64,000 nucleotides of DNA, taken from contig JABTTZ010000002.1 of assembly GCA_015075625.1 (NCBI GenBank), forward strand, positions 248,001 to 312,000, in the 5' to 3' direction. The notes below the pieces were generated by a model. That model was not told the origin of the DNA and searched no databases. It saw nothing but the letters and a program-made list of their open reading frames with translations. Origin of the DNA: Anaerolineales bacterium. Lineage in GTDB: Bacteria > Chloroflexota > Anaerolineae > Aggregatilineales > UBA2796. Position 1 is the first letter of the stretch, and every line of letters begins with the position of its first letter. The position numbers and the translations under genes are program-made. Positions 55,734 through 64,000 of this stretch are shown here, piece after piece.

Positions 55734-56321
55734 TTAAGCGGGCTTGTTCAGCACGCTGTCGATCAAGCCATATTCAAGCGCCTGCTGCGCCGTCATGTAG
55801 ATGTCGCGATCTGTGTCTTGCTCCAACTTGGCGCGGAGTTGCCCGGTGGTCTCCACAAAGAAATTGAGCAAGCTCTCCTTCAAGCGGATAATCTCTTTGG
55901 CTTGAATGGCAATATCGGAGGCTTGCCCGCCACCACCGCCATAGCTGAGCGGCTGGTGCATATGGATCGTGGCATTGGGGAGGGCATAGCGCAGCCCCTT
56001 ACGCCCCGCCGCCAGAAGAACCGTCCCAAAGCTCGCTGTCATGCCGATGGCGGTGGTGGAGACGGGGGCGCGAATGGCACGCATCGTATCGAGGATTGCC
56101 ATCCCCGCGTAAATTTCGCCGCCGGGGGATTGAATGTACATCCGAATCTCGCGTTCGGGGTCTTCGTGTTCAAGGTAAAGTAGTTGGGCAACAATTGAAT
56201 TGGCAACGATGGAATTGATCTCTGATCCCAAGAACACAATGCGTTCCTTGAGGAGCAGCGAATAAACATCCCAAGCGCGTTCATAGCGCCCGGTATCTTC
56301 AACGACGGTAGGGATAAACAC
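55734..56321 (-). CDS. clpP: ATP-dependent Clp protease proteolytic subunit
   Basis: A 195-residue serine peptidase that forms the ClpP barrel. The triad is Ser97 (GMTASFGTV), His122 (IHMHQPL) and Asp173 (DTDRDIY). The start is GTG 56321, with GAGGA eight bases upstream, giving the usual MFIPTVVED N-terminus; a longer reading from ATG 56372 adds a Cys-rich stretch not expected in ClpP. A glycine run (SYGGGGGQASD) after the catalytic His makes this segment two residues longer than in S. aureus ClpP. No clpX is adjacent. Confidence 0.93.
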   Translation of the reverse strand: MFIPTVVEDTGRYERAWDVYSLLLKERIVFLGSEINSIVANSIVAQLLYLEHEDPEREIRMYIQSPGGEIYAGMAILDTMRAIRAPVSTTAIGMTASFGTVLLAAGRKGLRYALPNATIHMHQPLSYGGGGGQASDIAIQAKEIIRLKESLLNFFVETTGQLRAKLEQDTDRDIYMTAQQALEYGLIDSVLNKPA

Positions 56322-56481
56322 AGCGAAATCCTCAATCTCTAGGTTGTGTTTGGTGCAGAAGATGCAACACAACGCCGCGTTTCACGTATCTAATTATGCG
56401 CATGAAGACGCCCCGCGTCTATTAGCAATCTACAAGAAAATTGGGCGCTTGGGGTAAACATGCGCGGAGGGAGTGAGGACG

Positions 56482-56898
56482 ATGGTTTGGGTCGTTGTTG
56501 GGGCAGCCGTCGCGCTTAGTGTGGCGTTCTGGCAAAAGATCGTCACTTGGGCAAATGGCATCCTTGCCGGATGGTTGGGCGATCTGTTTGGGGCAGACTT
56601 GAAAGAAGCCTTCACCATTTTGCTGGCGGCGGGAGATCGCTTTGCAGTGATCGTACAGCGGGCGGTAGCGCTGCTGCAAACGCGCATCGTTCGGGCGCGG
56701 ATTATCTTCCAGCGCATGGTTGGCGGGCGCGAACATCAAAAGACGGTGATTGCTGAATTACAGAAAGAGGATGGTGAGATTGTTGAACTGCGGGCGGCGG
56801 AGGTCATCGCCTGGCACGAGCTGCCCGACGATGTGCGCGAGAAATTCATCCGCCGCCAAAGTGCCGATGTGGAGATTGAGTTGAAACTGAAGGCATAG
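56482..56898 (+). CDS. Small membrane-anchored protein of unknown function
   Basis: A 138-residue protein with one N-terminal membrane helix (MVWVVVGAAVALSVAFWQK), a second amphipathic region (about 25-50), then a charged helical stretch (ELQKEDGEIVELRAAEVIAWHELPDDVREKFI). The start at ATG 56482 has GGAGGGAG eight bases upstream. No family was recognised. It is divergent from clpP and convergent with trpF. Confidence 0.68.
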   Translation: MVWVVVGAAVALSVAFWQKIVTWANGILAGWLGDLFGADLKEAFTILLAAGDRFAVIVQRAVALLQTRIVRARIIFQRMVGGREHQKTVIAELQKEDGEIVELRAAEVIAWHELPDDVREKFIRRQSADVEIELKLKA

Positions 56899-56959
56899 AA
56901 TTCCCCATCTTTCAGCCCTTGCCGCCTACGATGCCTGACACAGGGGGCGAAAAGGGGGG

Positions 56960-57631
56960 TTAGAGTGTTGCATCAGCAGTGTGTACTGCTGCCACGAATG
57001 CTGCCATTTTCGTGTGATCTTTTTTGCCCGGCGCAGCTTCTATCCCGCTGGAAACATCCACCGCCCAGGGGCGCACCGTCCGCACCACCTCACCTACGTT
57101 TTCAGGGGTAAGCCCCCCCGCCAACATAAAGCGGGGGAGACGCTCTTGTAAGGCGCGGGCAATCTCCATATTTCCTGTTTGCCCCGTCCCCCCAGCAAGC
57201 TCTTTGTGATAGGTATCCATCAGCAGGTGTGGTATCCATGGCGGCGCGGGGAGGGCGTTCGTGGGGAGGGCATCGAGCGCCTCTTGAACGGTGCGAGGCT
57301 GAATCACCGGATAACAGACGCCATGCAAGCGGCGTTGAATCTCGGCATAGACCTCCGCGCTGGCGCGGTGGATTTGCGCCCCTTGCAGTTTGCATTCCAC
57401 CACAAAACGTTCTACTTCGGTGGGGTCAGGTTCTACAAAAACGCCGATACACTGCGGCACGCGCTCCACATCCAACCCGCGCAAAAGTTCCATCAGCGTC
57501 TTGACGGTATCATAGCTCACCCGACGGGGGCTAACATGGAAGGTGATGAACCCGATATAATCTGCGCCCGCGTGAACGGCGGCGGTCATATCGGCAAGGT
57601 TTGTGATTCCACACAGTTTAATCCGCGTCAT
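56960..57631 (-). CDS. trpF: Phosphoribosylanthranilate isomerase
   Basis: A 223-residue TIM-barrel enzyme for the third step after anthranilate. MTRIKLCGITNLADMTAAVHAG contains the catalytic Cys7, and the late Asp lies in AVDVSSGIE with a following Gly-rich phosphate loop. The start overlaps the trpC stop (ATGA). It is the last trp gene here; trpB and trpA are not in the window. Confidence 0.95.
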   Translation of the reverse strand: MTRIKLCGITNLADMTAAVHAGADYIGFITFHVSPRRVSYDTVKTLMELLRGLDVERVPQCIGVFVEPDPTEVERFVVECKLQGAQIHRASAEVYAEIQRRLHGVCYPVIQPRTVQEALDALPTNALPAPPWIPHLLMDTYHKELAGGTGQTGNMEIARALQERLPRFMLAGGLTPENVGEVVRTVRPWAVDVSSGIEAAPGKKDHTKMAAFVAAVHTADATL

Positions 57632-58416
57632 CGGAGGACACCTGCTAATACCTGCACCTGTCCAGCAAGGTCACCTGCTTTGACCAGGCTTTCCCCCACG
57701 AGGATCGCCCGCGCCCCACATTCTGCCACAAAACGAACGTGTTCAACGGTGAAAATGCCGCTCTCGGCAACAAGGATCACTTCTGGGGAAACAAGCCGCG
57801 CCAGCCGTTCGGTAACGGCAAGATCGATGTGGAATGTTTTCAGATCACGGTTGTTGATCCCGATTAGAGGTGGGTTTAGGGGAAGGATGCGCTCCATCTC
57901 GGCTTCGTTGTGGACTTCGATGAGCGCCGCCATACCTAACGTTTTGGTATAGGCGTAGAGATCGGCAAGGTGGGCATCATCGAGAATAGCAGCGATCAAC
58001 AGAATCGCATCTGCGCCAGCGTTTCGCGCCTCGGTGATTTGGCGGCGGTCAATCGTAAAATCTTTCCGCAAGAGGGGAATCGTCACCGCCGCCCGCACCG
58101 CCCGGAGATCGTCCAAACTACCCTGAAAAAAGGGTTGATCGGTGAGGACGGAAATTGCCGCTGCGCCGTGTGCTGCATAGCCGCGCCCCAACGCCACTGG
58201 ATCAAAGGGATCGATCAACACACCTTTGCTTGGGGAGGCATGTTTGATCTCTGCGATTAGGGCAACAGTTTGGCGCGTTAGGGCAGCGGCAAAATCCCGC
58301 AGCGGTGGTGCCGCGGGGTCAAGACTGACCTCCCCTAATTGAGCAACTTCCTCCATTTTACGGGCAACGATGCGATCCAGAATCGTATCTGTTTTCGGGA
58401 GTCTGCTGAGTGTCAT
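57628..58416 (-). CDS. trpC: Indole-3-glycerol phosphate synthase
   Basis: A 262-residue TIM-barrel enzyme that closes the indole ring. Motifs are IAEIKHASPSKG (catalytic Lys), PLLRKDF, LIEVHNEAEME, IGINNRDLKTF and LVAESGI. The full length agrees with the family. It overlaps trpD and trpF by four bases at each end (ATGA). Confidence 0.96.
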   Translation of the reverse strand: MTLSRLPKTDTILDRIVARKMEEVAQLGEVSLDPAAPPLRDFAAALTRQTVALIAEIKHASPSKGVLIDPFDPVALGRGYAAHGAAAISVLTDQPFFQGSLDDLRAVRAAVTIPLLRKDFTIDRRQITEARNAGADAILLIAAILDDAHLADLYAYTKTLGMAALIEVHNEAEMERILPLNPPLIGINNRDLKTFHIDLAVTERLARLVSPEVILVAESGIFTVEHVRFVAECGARAILVGESLVKAGDLAGQVQVLAGVLR

Positions 58417-59453
58417 TGCGGCATGGCTACCTTTTGAGAGAAGGCGATTAATGCCTCTAGTTTACCTAATGCCGCACCGGAATCGAGACTTTCAGCGGCA
58501 ATTTTCACCCCGGCGGAAAGGTTTGCCACAACGCCGCCTGCCACAAGCGCCGCCGCCGTATTCAGCAGAATCACATCGCGCTTCGCGCCGTGAATCGTGT
58601 TGTTCAGAATCCCCCGCGTGATCTCGGCATTGCTGTTCGCGTCGCCCCCGGCAAGATCATCCGGGGCGGAGAGGGAAAAGCCCAGTTCGGCAGGGTCGAG
58701 GGTGTAGGTTGAGACTTCACCGTTGCGGACTTCGCTGATCCGGTTGATGCCCCCCGTTGTCAGTTCATCCAACCCACCTGCGCCATGGACGACAAAGGCG
58801 GCTTCCGCCCCCAAACTGAGCAGCACCTTTGCCAGCGGTTCGGTCAGCGCCGGATCAAAGACACCCATCAACTGCCGCCTTGCGCCCGCCGGATTTGTGA
58901 GCGGTCCGAGGATGTTGAAGATCGTCCGCACGCCGAGTTCGCGGCGGGGGCTGATGGCGTGTTTCATCGCCGGATGAAAAGCAGGGGCAAAGAGAAAGCC
59001 AATGCCTGTTTCATCAATGCACGCGCCAACCTGTTCGGGCGTCAGGTTAAGGTTGACGCCAAGCGCCATAAGGACATCTGCCGAGCCGCTTTTGCTGCTA
59101 ACTGAACGGTTGCCATGTTTGGCGACAGGCAAGCCCGCCCCCGCCGCCACAAACGCCGTCGTGGTGGAGATATTGAACGATCCTGTTCCATCGCCGCCCG
59201 TCCCGCAGGTGTCGATCAATTTGCCAACCTCAGCAATGGCGAGCGGCGGGTGATTCGCCGCCCGACGCATCGAGCGAGCGCTGCCGGTGATCTCATCCAC
59301 TGTCTCGCCCTTCAGCCGCAGCGCCATGAGGTAGCCGCCGATCTGGGCGGGGGTGGCGTTCCCACTCATGATCATGTCCATAGCGCCTTCGGCTTCCGCG
59401 TCTGTCAGATGTTCGCGGCGGGCGAGTTTAGTGATTGCCTGTTGAATATCCAT
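58413..59453 (-). CDS. trpD: Anthranilate phosphoribosyltransferase
   Basis: A 346-residue enzyme that joins anthranilate and PRPP. The PRPP motif is DTCGTGGDGTGSFNIST, followed by VAKHGNRSVSSKSGSADVLMALG and IFNILGPLTNPA. ATG 59453 (MDIQQAITKL) is chosen; a reading starting 84 bases earlier adds unrelated residues. There is a 71-base gap after trpG. It is not fused to trpG. Confidence 0.96.
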   Translation of the reverse strand: MDIQQAITKLARREHLTDAEAEGAMDMIMSGNATPAQIGGYLMALRLKGETVDEITGSARSMRRAANHPPLAIAEVGKLIDTCGTGGDGTGSFNISTTTAFVAAGAGLPVAKHGNRSVSSKSGSADVLMALGVNLNLTPEQVGACIDETGIGFLFAPAFHPAMKHAISPRRELGVRTIFNILGPLTNPAGARRQLMGVFDPALTEPLAKVLLSLGAEAAFVVHGAGGLDELTTGGINRISEVRNGEVSTYTLDPAELGFSLSAPDDLAGGDANSNAEITRGILNNTIHGAKRDVILLNTAAALVAGGVVANLSAGVKIAAESLDSGAALGKLEALIAFSQKVAMPQ

Positions 59454-59524
59454 AAACCCCCGAATCCTCTTGTGTGGTGCTGGTTTGCCCCGGTGCCGTT
59501 TCACGCCGGGGTATGGTCTCTGCT

Positions 59525-60094
59525 TTAGAAGCGGCACTCCAAGAAATTTTGCATCAGGCGCGGACCGAAAGACGTTAGGATGCTCTCTGGGTGAAACTGA
59601 ACGCCCAAGATCGGGTACTTTGTGTGTTGGAGCGCCATGATCTCGCCTTGATCGGTGAAGGCGGTCACTTTCAGTTCCTTCGGAAGGTCACCTTCCTCCA
59701 CGATCAAACTATGATAGCGCGTCGCCTCAAAGGGATTGGGAACACCGGTGAAAATGGGGGCGCTTTTGTGGTAGATCAGGGAGGTCTTGCCGTGCATGAG
59801 GCGAGGGGCGCGGCTGACCGTGCCTCCGAACGCCTGCCCGATACACTGATGCCCCAAACACACGCCGAGCGTCGGGATGCGCGTCCCCAAGCGGCGGATC
59901 ACCTCAAGGGAGATACCGCCATCGTCGGGGTCGCCGGGTCCGGGCGAGATGATAATATGTGAGGGGGCAAGCGCCTCCACATCTTCGACGCTGAGGGCAT
60001 CATTACGATAGACGCGAATATCTGCGCCCAACATGCCAAAGGCTTGGGCAAGGTTGTAGGTGAAGCTGTCATAGTTGTCAATTAGCACAATCAT
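59525..60094 (-). CDS. trpG: Anthranilate synthase component II (glutamine amidotransferase)
   Basis: A 189-residue class I amidotransferase that supplies ammonia to TrpE. It begins MIVLIDNYDSFTYN, has PGPGDPDD, nucleophile Cys79 (LGVCLGHQ) and the His/Glu pair in GVQFHPES. It may also serve para-aminobenzoate synthesis. A GNAT gene lies between it and trpE. Confidence 0.95.
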   Translation of the reverse strand: MIVLIDNYDSFTYNLAQAFGMLGADIRVYRNDALSVEDVEALAPSHIIISPGPGDPDDGGISLEVIRRLGTRIPTLGVCLGHQCIGQAFGGTVSRAPRLMHGKTSLIYHKSAPIFTGVPNPFEATRYHSLIVEEGDLPKELKVTAFTDQGEIMALQHTKYPILGVQFHPESILTSFGPRLMQNFLECRF

Positions 60095-60099
60095 GATCG

Positions 60100-60576
60100 T
60101 TAATCCTTTCGGAATTGAAAGCGCATTTCATTGGTAAGGACAAAGCCCAATGTCTCGTAGAGGGGGCGTCCGAACTCGCTGGCATGAAGAAGCATCGAAC
60201 GAAAGCCCGCTGTTTGGCAGTAGTCCATTGCCACATCCACCAAGCGGCGTGCCAACCCCTGACGGCGGTGGGCGGGTTCGGTATAGACATTTAACAAGTA
60301 CGCCCGCTCATCGGTGAGATCAAAGACGGTGGGGGGCATATCGAGGATGTAAATGCCCACCCCTGCTGCTACTTCCCCATCGGAGGCAACGGCAAACCAT
60401 GTCAAAAGACGATCTGCCGCCATTTTTGCCTTCGCCCAGACCAAAAACGGCTCGTCTAAGCGCTGAAGGGACGGCTGAGCGCCATGCCCGATGTCGATGA
60501 ACATGGCACGGCGGTGGTGGGCGATCAGGGCGAGATCGCCGGGGGTGTTTTCGGCGCGACGAATGGTGTAATCCAT
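60100..60576 (-). CDS. GNAT-family N-acetyltransferase inside the trp operon
   Basis: A 158-residue acetyltransferase. The acetyl-CoA motif is RRQGLARRLVDVAM, after the strand AYLLNVYTEPAH, and the C-terminal ETLGFVLTNEMRF is typical. ATG 60576 is four bases after the trpE stop, and the gene ends five bases before trpG, so it is within the operon. The substrate is unknown and no link to tryptophan synthesis is established. Confidence 0.88.
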   Translation of the reverse strand: MDYTIRRAENTPGDLALIAHHRRAMFIDIGHGAQPSLQRLDEPFLVWAKAKMAADRLLTWFAVASDGEVAAGVGIYILDMPPTVFDLTDERAYLLNVYTEPAHRRQGLARRLVDVAMDYCQTAGFRSMLLHASEFGRPLYETLGFVLTNEMRFQFRKD

Positions 60577-60580
60577 GATC

Positions 60581-62119
60581 TTAGAGAATCCCGCGTTCGG
60601 CGTTTTCGATGGCGACGGCAATTGCCCGCAGTTTGTGGATCGTCTCGTGGTATTCCTTTTCGGGGTCGCTATCGGCAACCACGCCGCCGCCCGCTTGAAG
60701 GATGACGCGCTTGCCACGCATCAGGACGGTGCGAATAGCGATACAGGTATCCATGCCGCCGCCATAGCTGAAATAGCCGACTGCGCCGCCGTAAATGCCC
60801 CGTCGCGTCCCTTCCAGTTCCTCAATGATCTCCATTGCCCGAATTTTGGGAGCGCCGGTGAGCGTTCCGGCGGGGAACGCTGCCCGCACAAGGTCAAAAG
60901 CGTTTAGTCCTTCGCGCAGTTTGCCCTCTACATTAGAGACGATGTGCATCACATGGCTGTAGCGTTCAATGAACATCATTTGGGAGACATGTACCGAGCC
61001 GAAATCGCAGACACGCCCTAAATCATTCCGCCCCAAATCAACCAACATGACATGTTCGGCGCGTTCTTTCGGATCGTTGAGCATGGCTTCTGCATTTGCC
61101 ACGTCTTGAGCGTGGTCAGCCGCACGGGGGGCGGTGCCGGCAATCGGGCGGATGGTAGCAAGGTGGCTTTCGGCATCAAAGCGAACGACCATCTCCGGCG
61201 ATGCGCCGATCACGCGCAGATCATCGGCGGGAAAATTGAGGAAGAACATATAGGGCGAGGGGTTCATCATCCGCAAGGCGCGGTAGATCATGAAGGGATG
61301 GGCGCTCGTCTCCCGCGTCAGGCGTTGGGAGGGGACAATTTGGAAGGCATCGCCCGCCGCAATGTACTCCTTCGCCTTGCGCACGGCATCTTCGTACTCT
61401 GGTTGGGTGAAATTGGACATGAGCGAGGCGTTTGTTGGCTCGGCAAGTTCGGGCATGGTGGGCGTCCCCGTGCGAAGGCGCTCCACCACCGCCTCGATGC
61501 GGCTGACGGCGGCATCATAGGCGGCGCGAGGGTCACCCTCGTTGTGGGCGTTAGAGAGGACGATCACTTGGTGTTTCACGTGATCGAAAATGACCAGCGT
61601 ATCCACGATCATGAACATGAGATCGGGCAGCCCTAGCTCATCCTTTGCCGTTGTGGGTAGTTTTTCCACATGGCGGATGAAGTCATAGCTGAGGAAGCCC
61701 ACCGCCCCACCGACAAAACGCGGGAGATCGGGCAAAGCAACGGGTTTGTAGGCACGCAGCGTCGCCTCGATTGCCGTGAGCGGGTCGTCTCCGGCGGGGA
61801 GGGGGCGGGTGGTCACCTTGTCCCCGCGCAGTTCACGCAATTCACCCTCTCGCCCGCTGAGAATAAGGGCGGGATTCACACCGAGGAAGGAATAGCGGGC
61901 GACCTGCTCACCGCCTTCGACACTTTCCAAAAGGAACGATGGTTCATCCATATTCCCGGCTAGTTTTAGGTAGACGGAGACGGGGGTTTCAAGGTCGGCG
62001 GGCAGGCGGCGATAGACAGGGACGAGATCGCCTTGGCTGAAATGGTGGGCGACATCCTCAAAGGAAGGCGCATAAAGCGCTTGGGGCGTAGTACGAAAGG
62101 CAACGGGAGAAGCCGTCAT
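60581..62119 (-). CDS. trpE: Anthranilate synthase component I
   Basis: A 512-residue enzyme converting chorismate and ammonia to anthranilate. The N-terminal region contains LLESVEGGEQVARYSFLG, near the tryptophan feedback site. The catalytic C-terminal half has MFFLNFPADDLRVIGASPEMVVR, RPIAGTAPR, VDLGRNDLGRV and FPAGTLTGAPKIRAMEIIEELE. AGAGG lies eight bases before ATG 62119. It is the first gene of the trp operon, behind a T-box leader. Confidence 0.96.
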   Translation of the reverse strand: MTASPVAFRTTPQALYAPSFEDVAHHFSQGDLVPVYRRLPADLETPVSVYLKLAGNMDEPSFLLESVEGGEQVARYSFLGVNPALILSGREGELRELRGDKVTTRPLPAGDDPLTAIEATLRAYKPVALPDLPRFVGGAVGFLSYDFIRHVEKLPTTAKDELGLPDLMFMIVDTLVIFDHVKHQVIVLSNAHNEGDPRAAYDAAVSRIEAVVERLRTGTPTMPELAEPTNASLMSNFTQPEYEDAVRKAKEYIAAGDAFQIVPSQRLTRETSAHPFMIYRALRMMNPSPYMFFLNFPADDLRVIGASPEMVVRFDAESHLATIRPIAGTAPRAADHAQDVANAEAMLNDPKERAEHVMLVDLGRNDLGRVCDFGSVHVSQMMFIERYSHVMHIVSNVEGKLREGLNAFDLVRAAFPAGTLTGAPKIRAMEIIEELEGTRRGIYGGAVGYFSYGGGMDTCIAIRTVLMRGKRVILQAGGGVVADSDPEKEYHETIHKLRAIAVAIENAERGIL

Positions 62120-62150
62120 GGGTCACACCTCTGGGTACAGGGTACAGGGT

Positions 62151-62455
62151 AATAAAAAATCCCACCGCCACAAAGGGACGAGATGGGATTTCCCGTGGTG
62201 CCACCCTCGTTACCCCGCCCGAAGGCGAGATCACTTGAAGCGGGTACGCGAGACGGCTTGTCATCGGATACCCTCAACCCTGATAACGGTGGTGTCTCCG
62301 GCGGGGGCTACTAGGGGTATAACCCTGTTTGCGCCCGCGACTCCCCGATCCATTCGGCGCTTGCTTGCGTACCACCCTCACAGCCAGTGGGTGGCTCTCT
62401 GAACACTGCTCCAGCGCGTACTCGTTCGGATCAACATCGTTGATATGTTCGATTG
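62151..62455 (-). promoter_or_regulatory. Tryptophan T-box leader of the trp operon
   Basis: On the minus strand the T-box sequence AGGGTGGCACCACGGG is perfect (62192-62207). It is followed by a terminator, AAATCCCA...TGGGATTTTTT (62154-62190). Upstream, Stem I features appear: GAGTACGC, AGAGAGCCACCC and a specifier loop GAATGGATC, whose TGG (62350-62352) reads tryptophan. Uncharged tRNA-Trp would stabilise the antiterminator and let trpE be transcribed. The fold was traced by eye, not computed. Confidence 0.9.
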
Positions 62456-62461
62456 TTGATC

Positions 62462-62491
62462 AGGATAACGCGGGTGAGGGGCGCTTGTCAA
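62462..62491 (-). promoter_or_regulatory. Sigma70-type promoter of the trp operon
   Basis: On the minus strand TTGACA (62486-62491), an 18-base spacer and TATCCT (62462-62467). It lies immediately upstream of the T-box leader. Confidence 0.7.
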
Positions 62492-62611
62492 GGGGAATTG
62501 GGCGAGGCGCACAAGAAAAGACTCTCTCTTTACTCCCTGTGGCTGGATACCTGCTTGGCAAAACGGCAATGGGGTTGTGTAGTTCCTTTTGCGGTCTTAT
62601 AATTCCCCCTC

Positions 62612-63535
62612 ATGACGACGACAACGGATCAGCCCTCCCCGCCGCGCAAGCGAGGGCATGTGCGCCTGACGACTGCTGACGACTCGCCTATGCGCCTCGC
62701 CGAACGTCGCCGTCTGCGTCGCCTTCAAAAGGCGTTGGGAAGTGACTCCCCGCCGCCTGCGGTCACCCCGCGTGACATGCCCTTCCAAATTTACATCAGC
62801 ACCCGTTGGCTGAGCGCGTTTTTGGTGGTGGTGATGGTCGCCGTGCTGGGGATTTTTCTCAGCCGCGATGTGTTCTATGTCAACCTGATCTATGTCGGTG
62901 GGACACGCTACCTGACGCCAGCAGAAATTTTTGGGCGAACAAAAATTGATCGTCGGCATATCTTCGCCGTCGATCCTGATGAGGTGGAGCGCATCCTCGA
63001 AGAAGACGCAACCATTGCCGACGCCGAAGTGCAGATGAGCCTTCCCGCCATTGTCGAAGTGATCATCACCGAGCGCGAACCCGCCCTTGTATGGGAACAG
63101 GCGGGCAAACGGGTGTGGGTCGATGTGGGCGGAAACGTCATGGAACAACGCGAAGACCTACCCGCTTTGATCCGTGTCATTGTCGAAAAGCCGAGTTCGT
63201 TTGCGGCACGGGGGGCGTGTCCACAGATGGGGATGGATTTGATCCTTGCCCCTGGAACGTGCATTGACCATCCGATGGTTGCCGGAGCGCTTCAATTCAA
63301 AGCGATGTACCCCAATGTGACGGAATTGGTCTTTGATCCGGCAAAGGGTTTGGGCTATCATCACGGCGGTGGGTGGGTCTTATGGTTTGGCGATGGGACG
63401 GACATCGGCTTGAAAATGGCGGTTAATGATAAAATTGTAAAGAGCCTCTTTGAGGGGCAGAAGAAACAGTTGGTTGAGGTAAATGTTGTTGACCCCGATG
63501 CGCCTTATGTGACGCTGGCGCCGGGCAGCCGCTAA
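62612..63535 (+). CDS. ftsQ: Cell division protein FtsQ
   Basis: A 307-residue bitopic divisome protein. A basic cytoplasmic N-terminus (about 1-60) precedes one membrane helix (about 67-84). The POTRA domain follows directly (VNLIYVGGTRYLTPAEIF), and the beta domain contains VEVIITEREPALVWEQAGKRVWVDVGG. Position directly before ftsA supports the call. The start is ATG 62612, 120 bases from the divergent trp promoter. Confidence 0.9.
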   Translation: MTTTTDQPSPPRKRGHVRLTTADDSPMRLAERRRLRRLQKALGSDSPPPAVTPRDMPFQIYISTRWLSAFLVVVMVAVLGIFLSRDVFYVNLIYVGGTRYLTPAEIFGRTKIDRRHIFAVDPDEVERILEEDATIADAEVQMSLPAIVEVIITEREPALVWEQAGKRVWVDVGGNVMEQREDLPALIRVIVEKPSSFAARGACPQMGMDLILAPGTCIDHPMVAGALQFKAMYPNVTELVFDPAKGLGYHHGGGWVLWFGDGTDIGLKMAVNDKIVKSLFEGQKKQLVEVNVVDPDAPYVTLAPGSR

Positions 63536-63561
63536 GTGTCACCTAGCCATGCCGGATAACC

Positions 63562-64000
63562 ATGTCGGATAACATTGTCGTAGGAATTGATGTTGGCACG
63601 ACGAAGGTTTGTACCCTTGTCGGGGAGGTGCGCGCTGATGCCATTCACATTATCGGCGTCGGAATCGAACCCTCGCGGGGGATGAAAAAAGGCGTCGTGA
63701 ACGATGTGAACACACTGACTCAAGCCGTCTCCGCCTCCATCCACAAAGCCGAACGCAGCAGCGGCTACCGCATTGGCAGCGCCTTTGTTAGCGTCGCCGG
63801 AGCGCACATCGACTCCCGCAACAGTCGCGGTGTGGTGGGCATCAACGGGACGCGGGGCGTTCAGCTTGCCGATCTGGAACGGGCGATGGAATCCGCCCGC
63901 GCCATCGCCCTCCCCCATAACCGCGAAGTCCTCCACATTATCCCGCGCAGCTACAGCCTTGATGGGCAAGATGGCATTCGCAGCCCGTTGGGGATGCACG
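63562..64000 (+). CDS. ftsA: Cell division protein FtsA (3' truncated by window end)
   Basis: The first 146 codons of FtsA, an actin-like protein that tethers FtsZ to the membrane. It begins MSDNIVVGIDVGTTKVCTLVG (phosphate-1 motif) and continues GVGIEPSRGMKKGVVNDV and AFVSVAGAHIDSRNSRGVV, the latter in the 1C subdomain. ATG 63562 is chosen; ATG 63549 stops after seven codons. It follows ftsQ by 26 bases, and ftsZ is expected next, outside the window. Confidence 0.93.
   Translation, partial: MSDNIVVGIDVGTTKVCTLVGEVRADAIHIIGVGIEPSRGMKKGVVNDVNTLTQAVSASIHKAERSSGYRIGSAFVSVAGAHIDSRNSRGVVGINGTRGVQLADLERAMESARAIALPHNREVLHIIPRSYSLDGQDGIRSPLGMH

Noticed and set aside
62118-62402. Plus-strand open frame across the trpE leader
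   Set aside because: It lies over a T-box and terminator on the other strand and has no protein-like composition.

Overview
The window reads as chromosomal DNA from a member of the Chloroflexota, probably an Anaerolineae-like lineage. This is an inference from gene families. The markers are a transaldolase/phosphoglucose isomerase fusion, an NHLP-type secretion pair beside a class II lanthipeptide synthetase, a T-box before trpE, a NAD-linked Hox hydrogenase, a RicT-type PSP1 protein, and a gene style of tight ATGA-coupled operons with Thr/Pro-rich secreted proteins. Both ends cut genes: an oligopeptide-type ABC permease at the left and ftsA at the right. No CRISPR array, prophage or transposase was seen.

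Layout. 1-5 kb: transporter tail, a zinc-type metal-binding protein with a palindrome upstream, two tandem zinc alcohol dehydrogenases and a WecA/MraY-type sugar-phosphate transferase. 5-9.2 kb (minus): ABA4-like membrane protein, methyltransferase and Tal-Pgi fusion. 9.4-19.3 kb: two orphan OmpR-type regulators, an EamA transporter, a secreted two-CBM chitinase, an ABC-2 exporter coupled to a nucleotidyltransferase, gltX and an unknown gene. 19.4-19.7 kb: two serine tRNA genes with their own promoter and terminator. 19.8-26.5 kb (minus): lanM, an HlyD-like NHLP protein and a peptidase-ABC exporter. 26.7-30.6 kb: malE, malF and malG, with a terminator hairpin between malE and malF.

31.2-46.5 kb is an energy-metabolism block: hoxEFUYH, hoxW, hypA, hypF, hypC, then pyruvate:ferredoxin oxidoreductase and a dihydroorotate-dehydrogenase-like gene, then hypD and hypE. 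Pyruvate phosphate dikinase follows. Together these link pyruvate/PEP metabolism to ferredoxin, NAD(H) and H2; hypB is absent. 49.3-56.9 kb holds a lipoprotein, a Trm112-like protein, a DUF3592-like protein, a GH13 amylase-type enzyme, ricT, a nuclease-like gene and clpP. 57-62.5 kb (minus) is trpE-(GNAT)-trpG-trpD-trpC-trpF behind a tryptophan T-box. The window ends with ftsQ and ftsA.

The most interesting system is the lanthipeptide locus. Its LanM carries a CCG three-cysteine zinc motif like ProcM, the synthetase known for acting on many substrates supplied in trans, and no precursor peptide is visible beside it. Intergenic DNA also carries several families of short hairpin repeats and one 152-bp MITE-like element.
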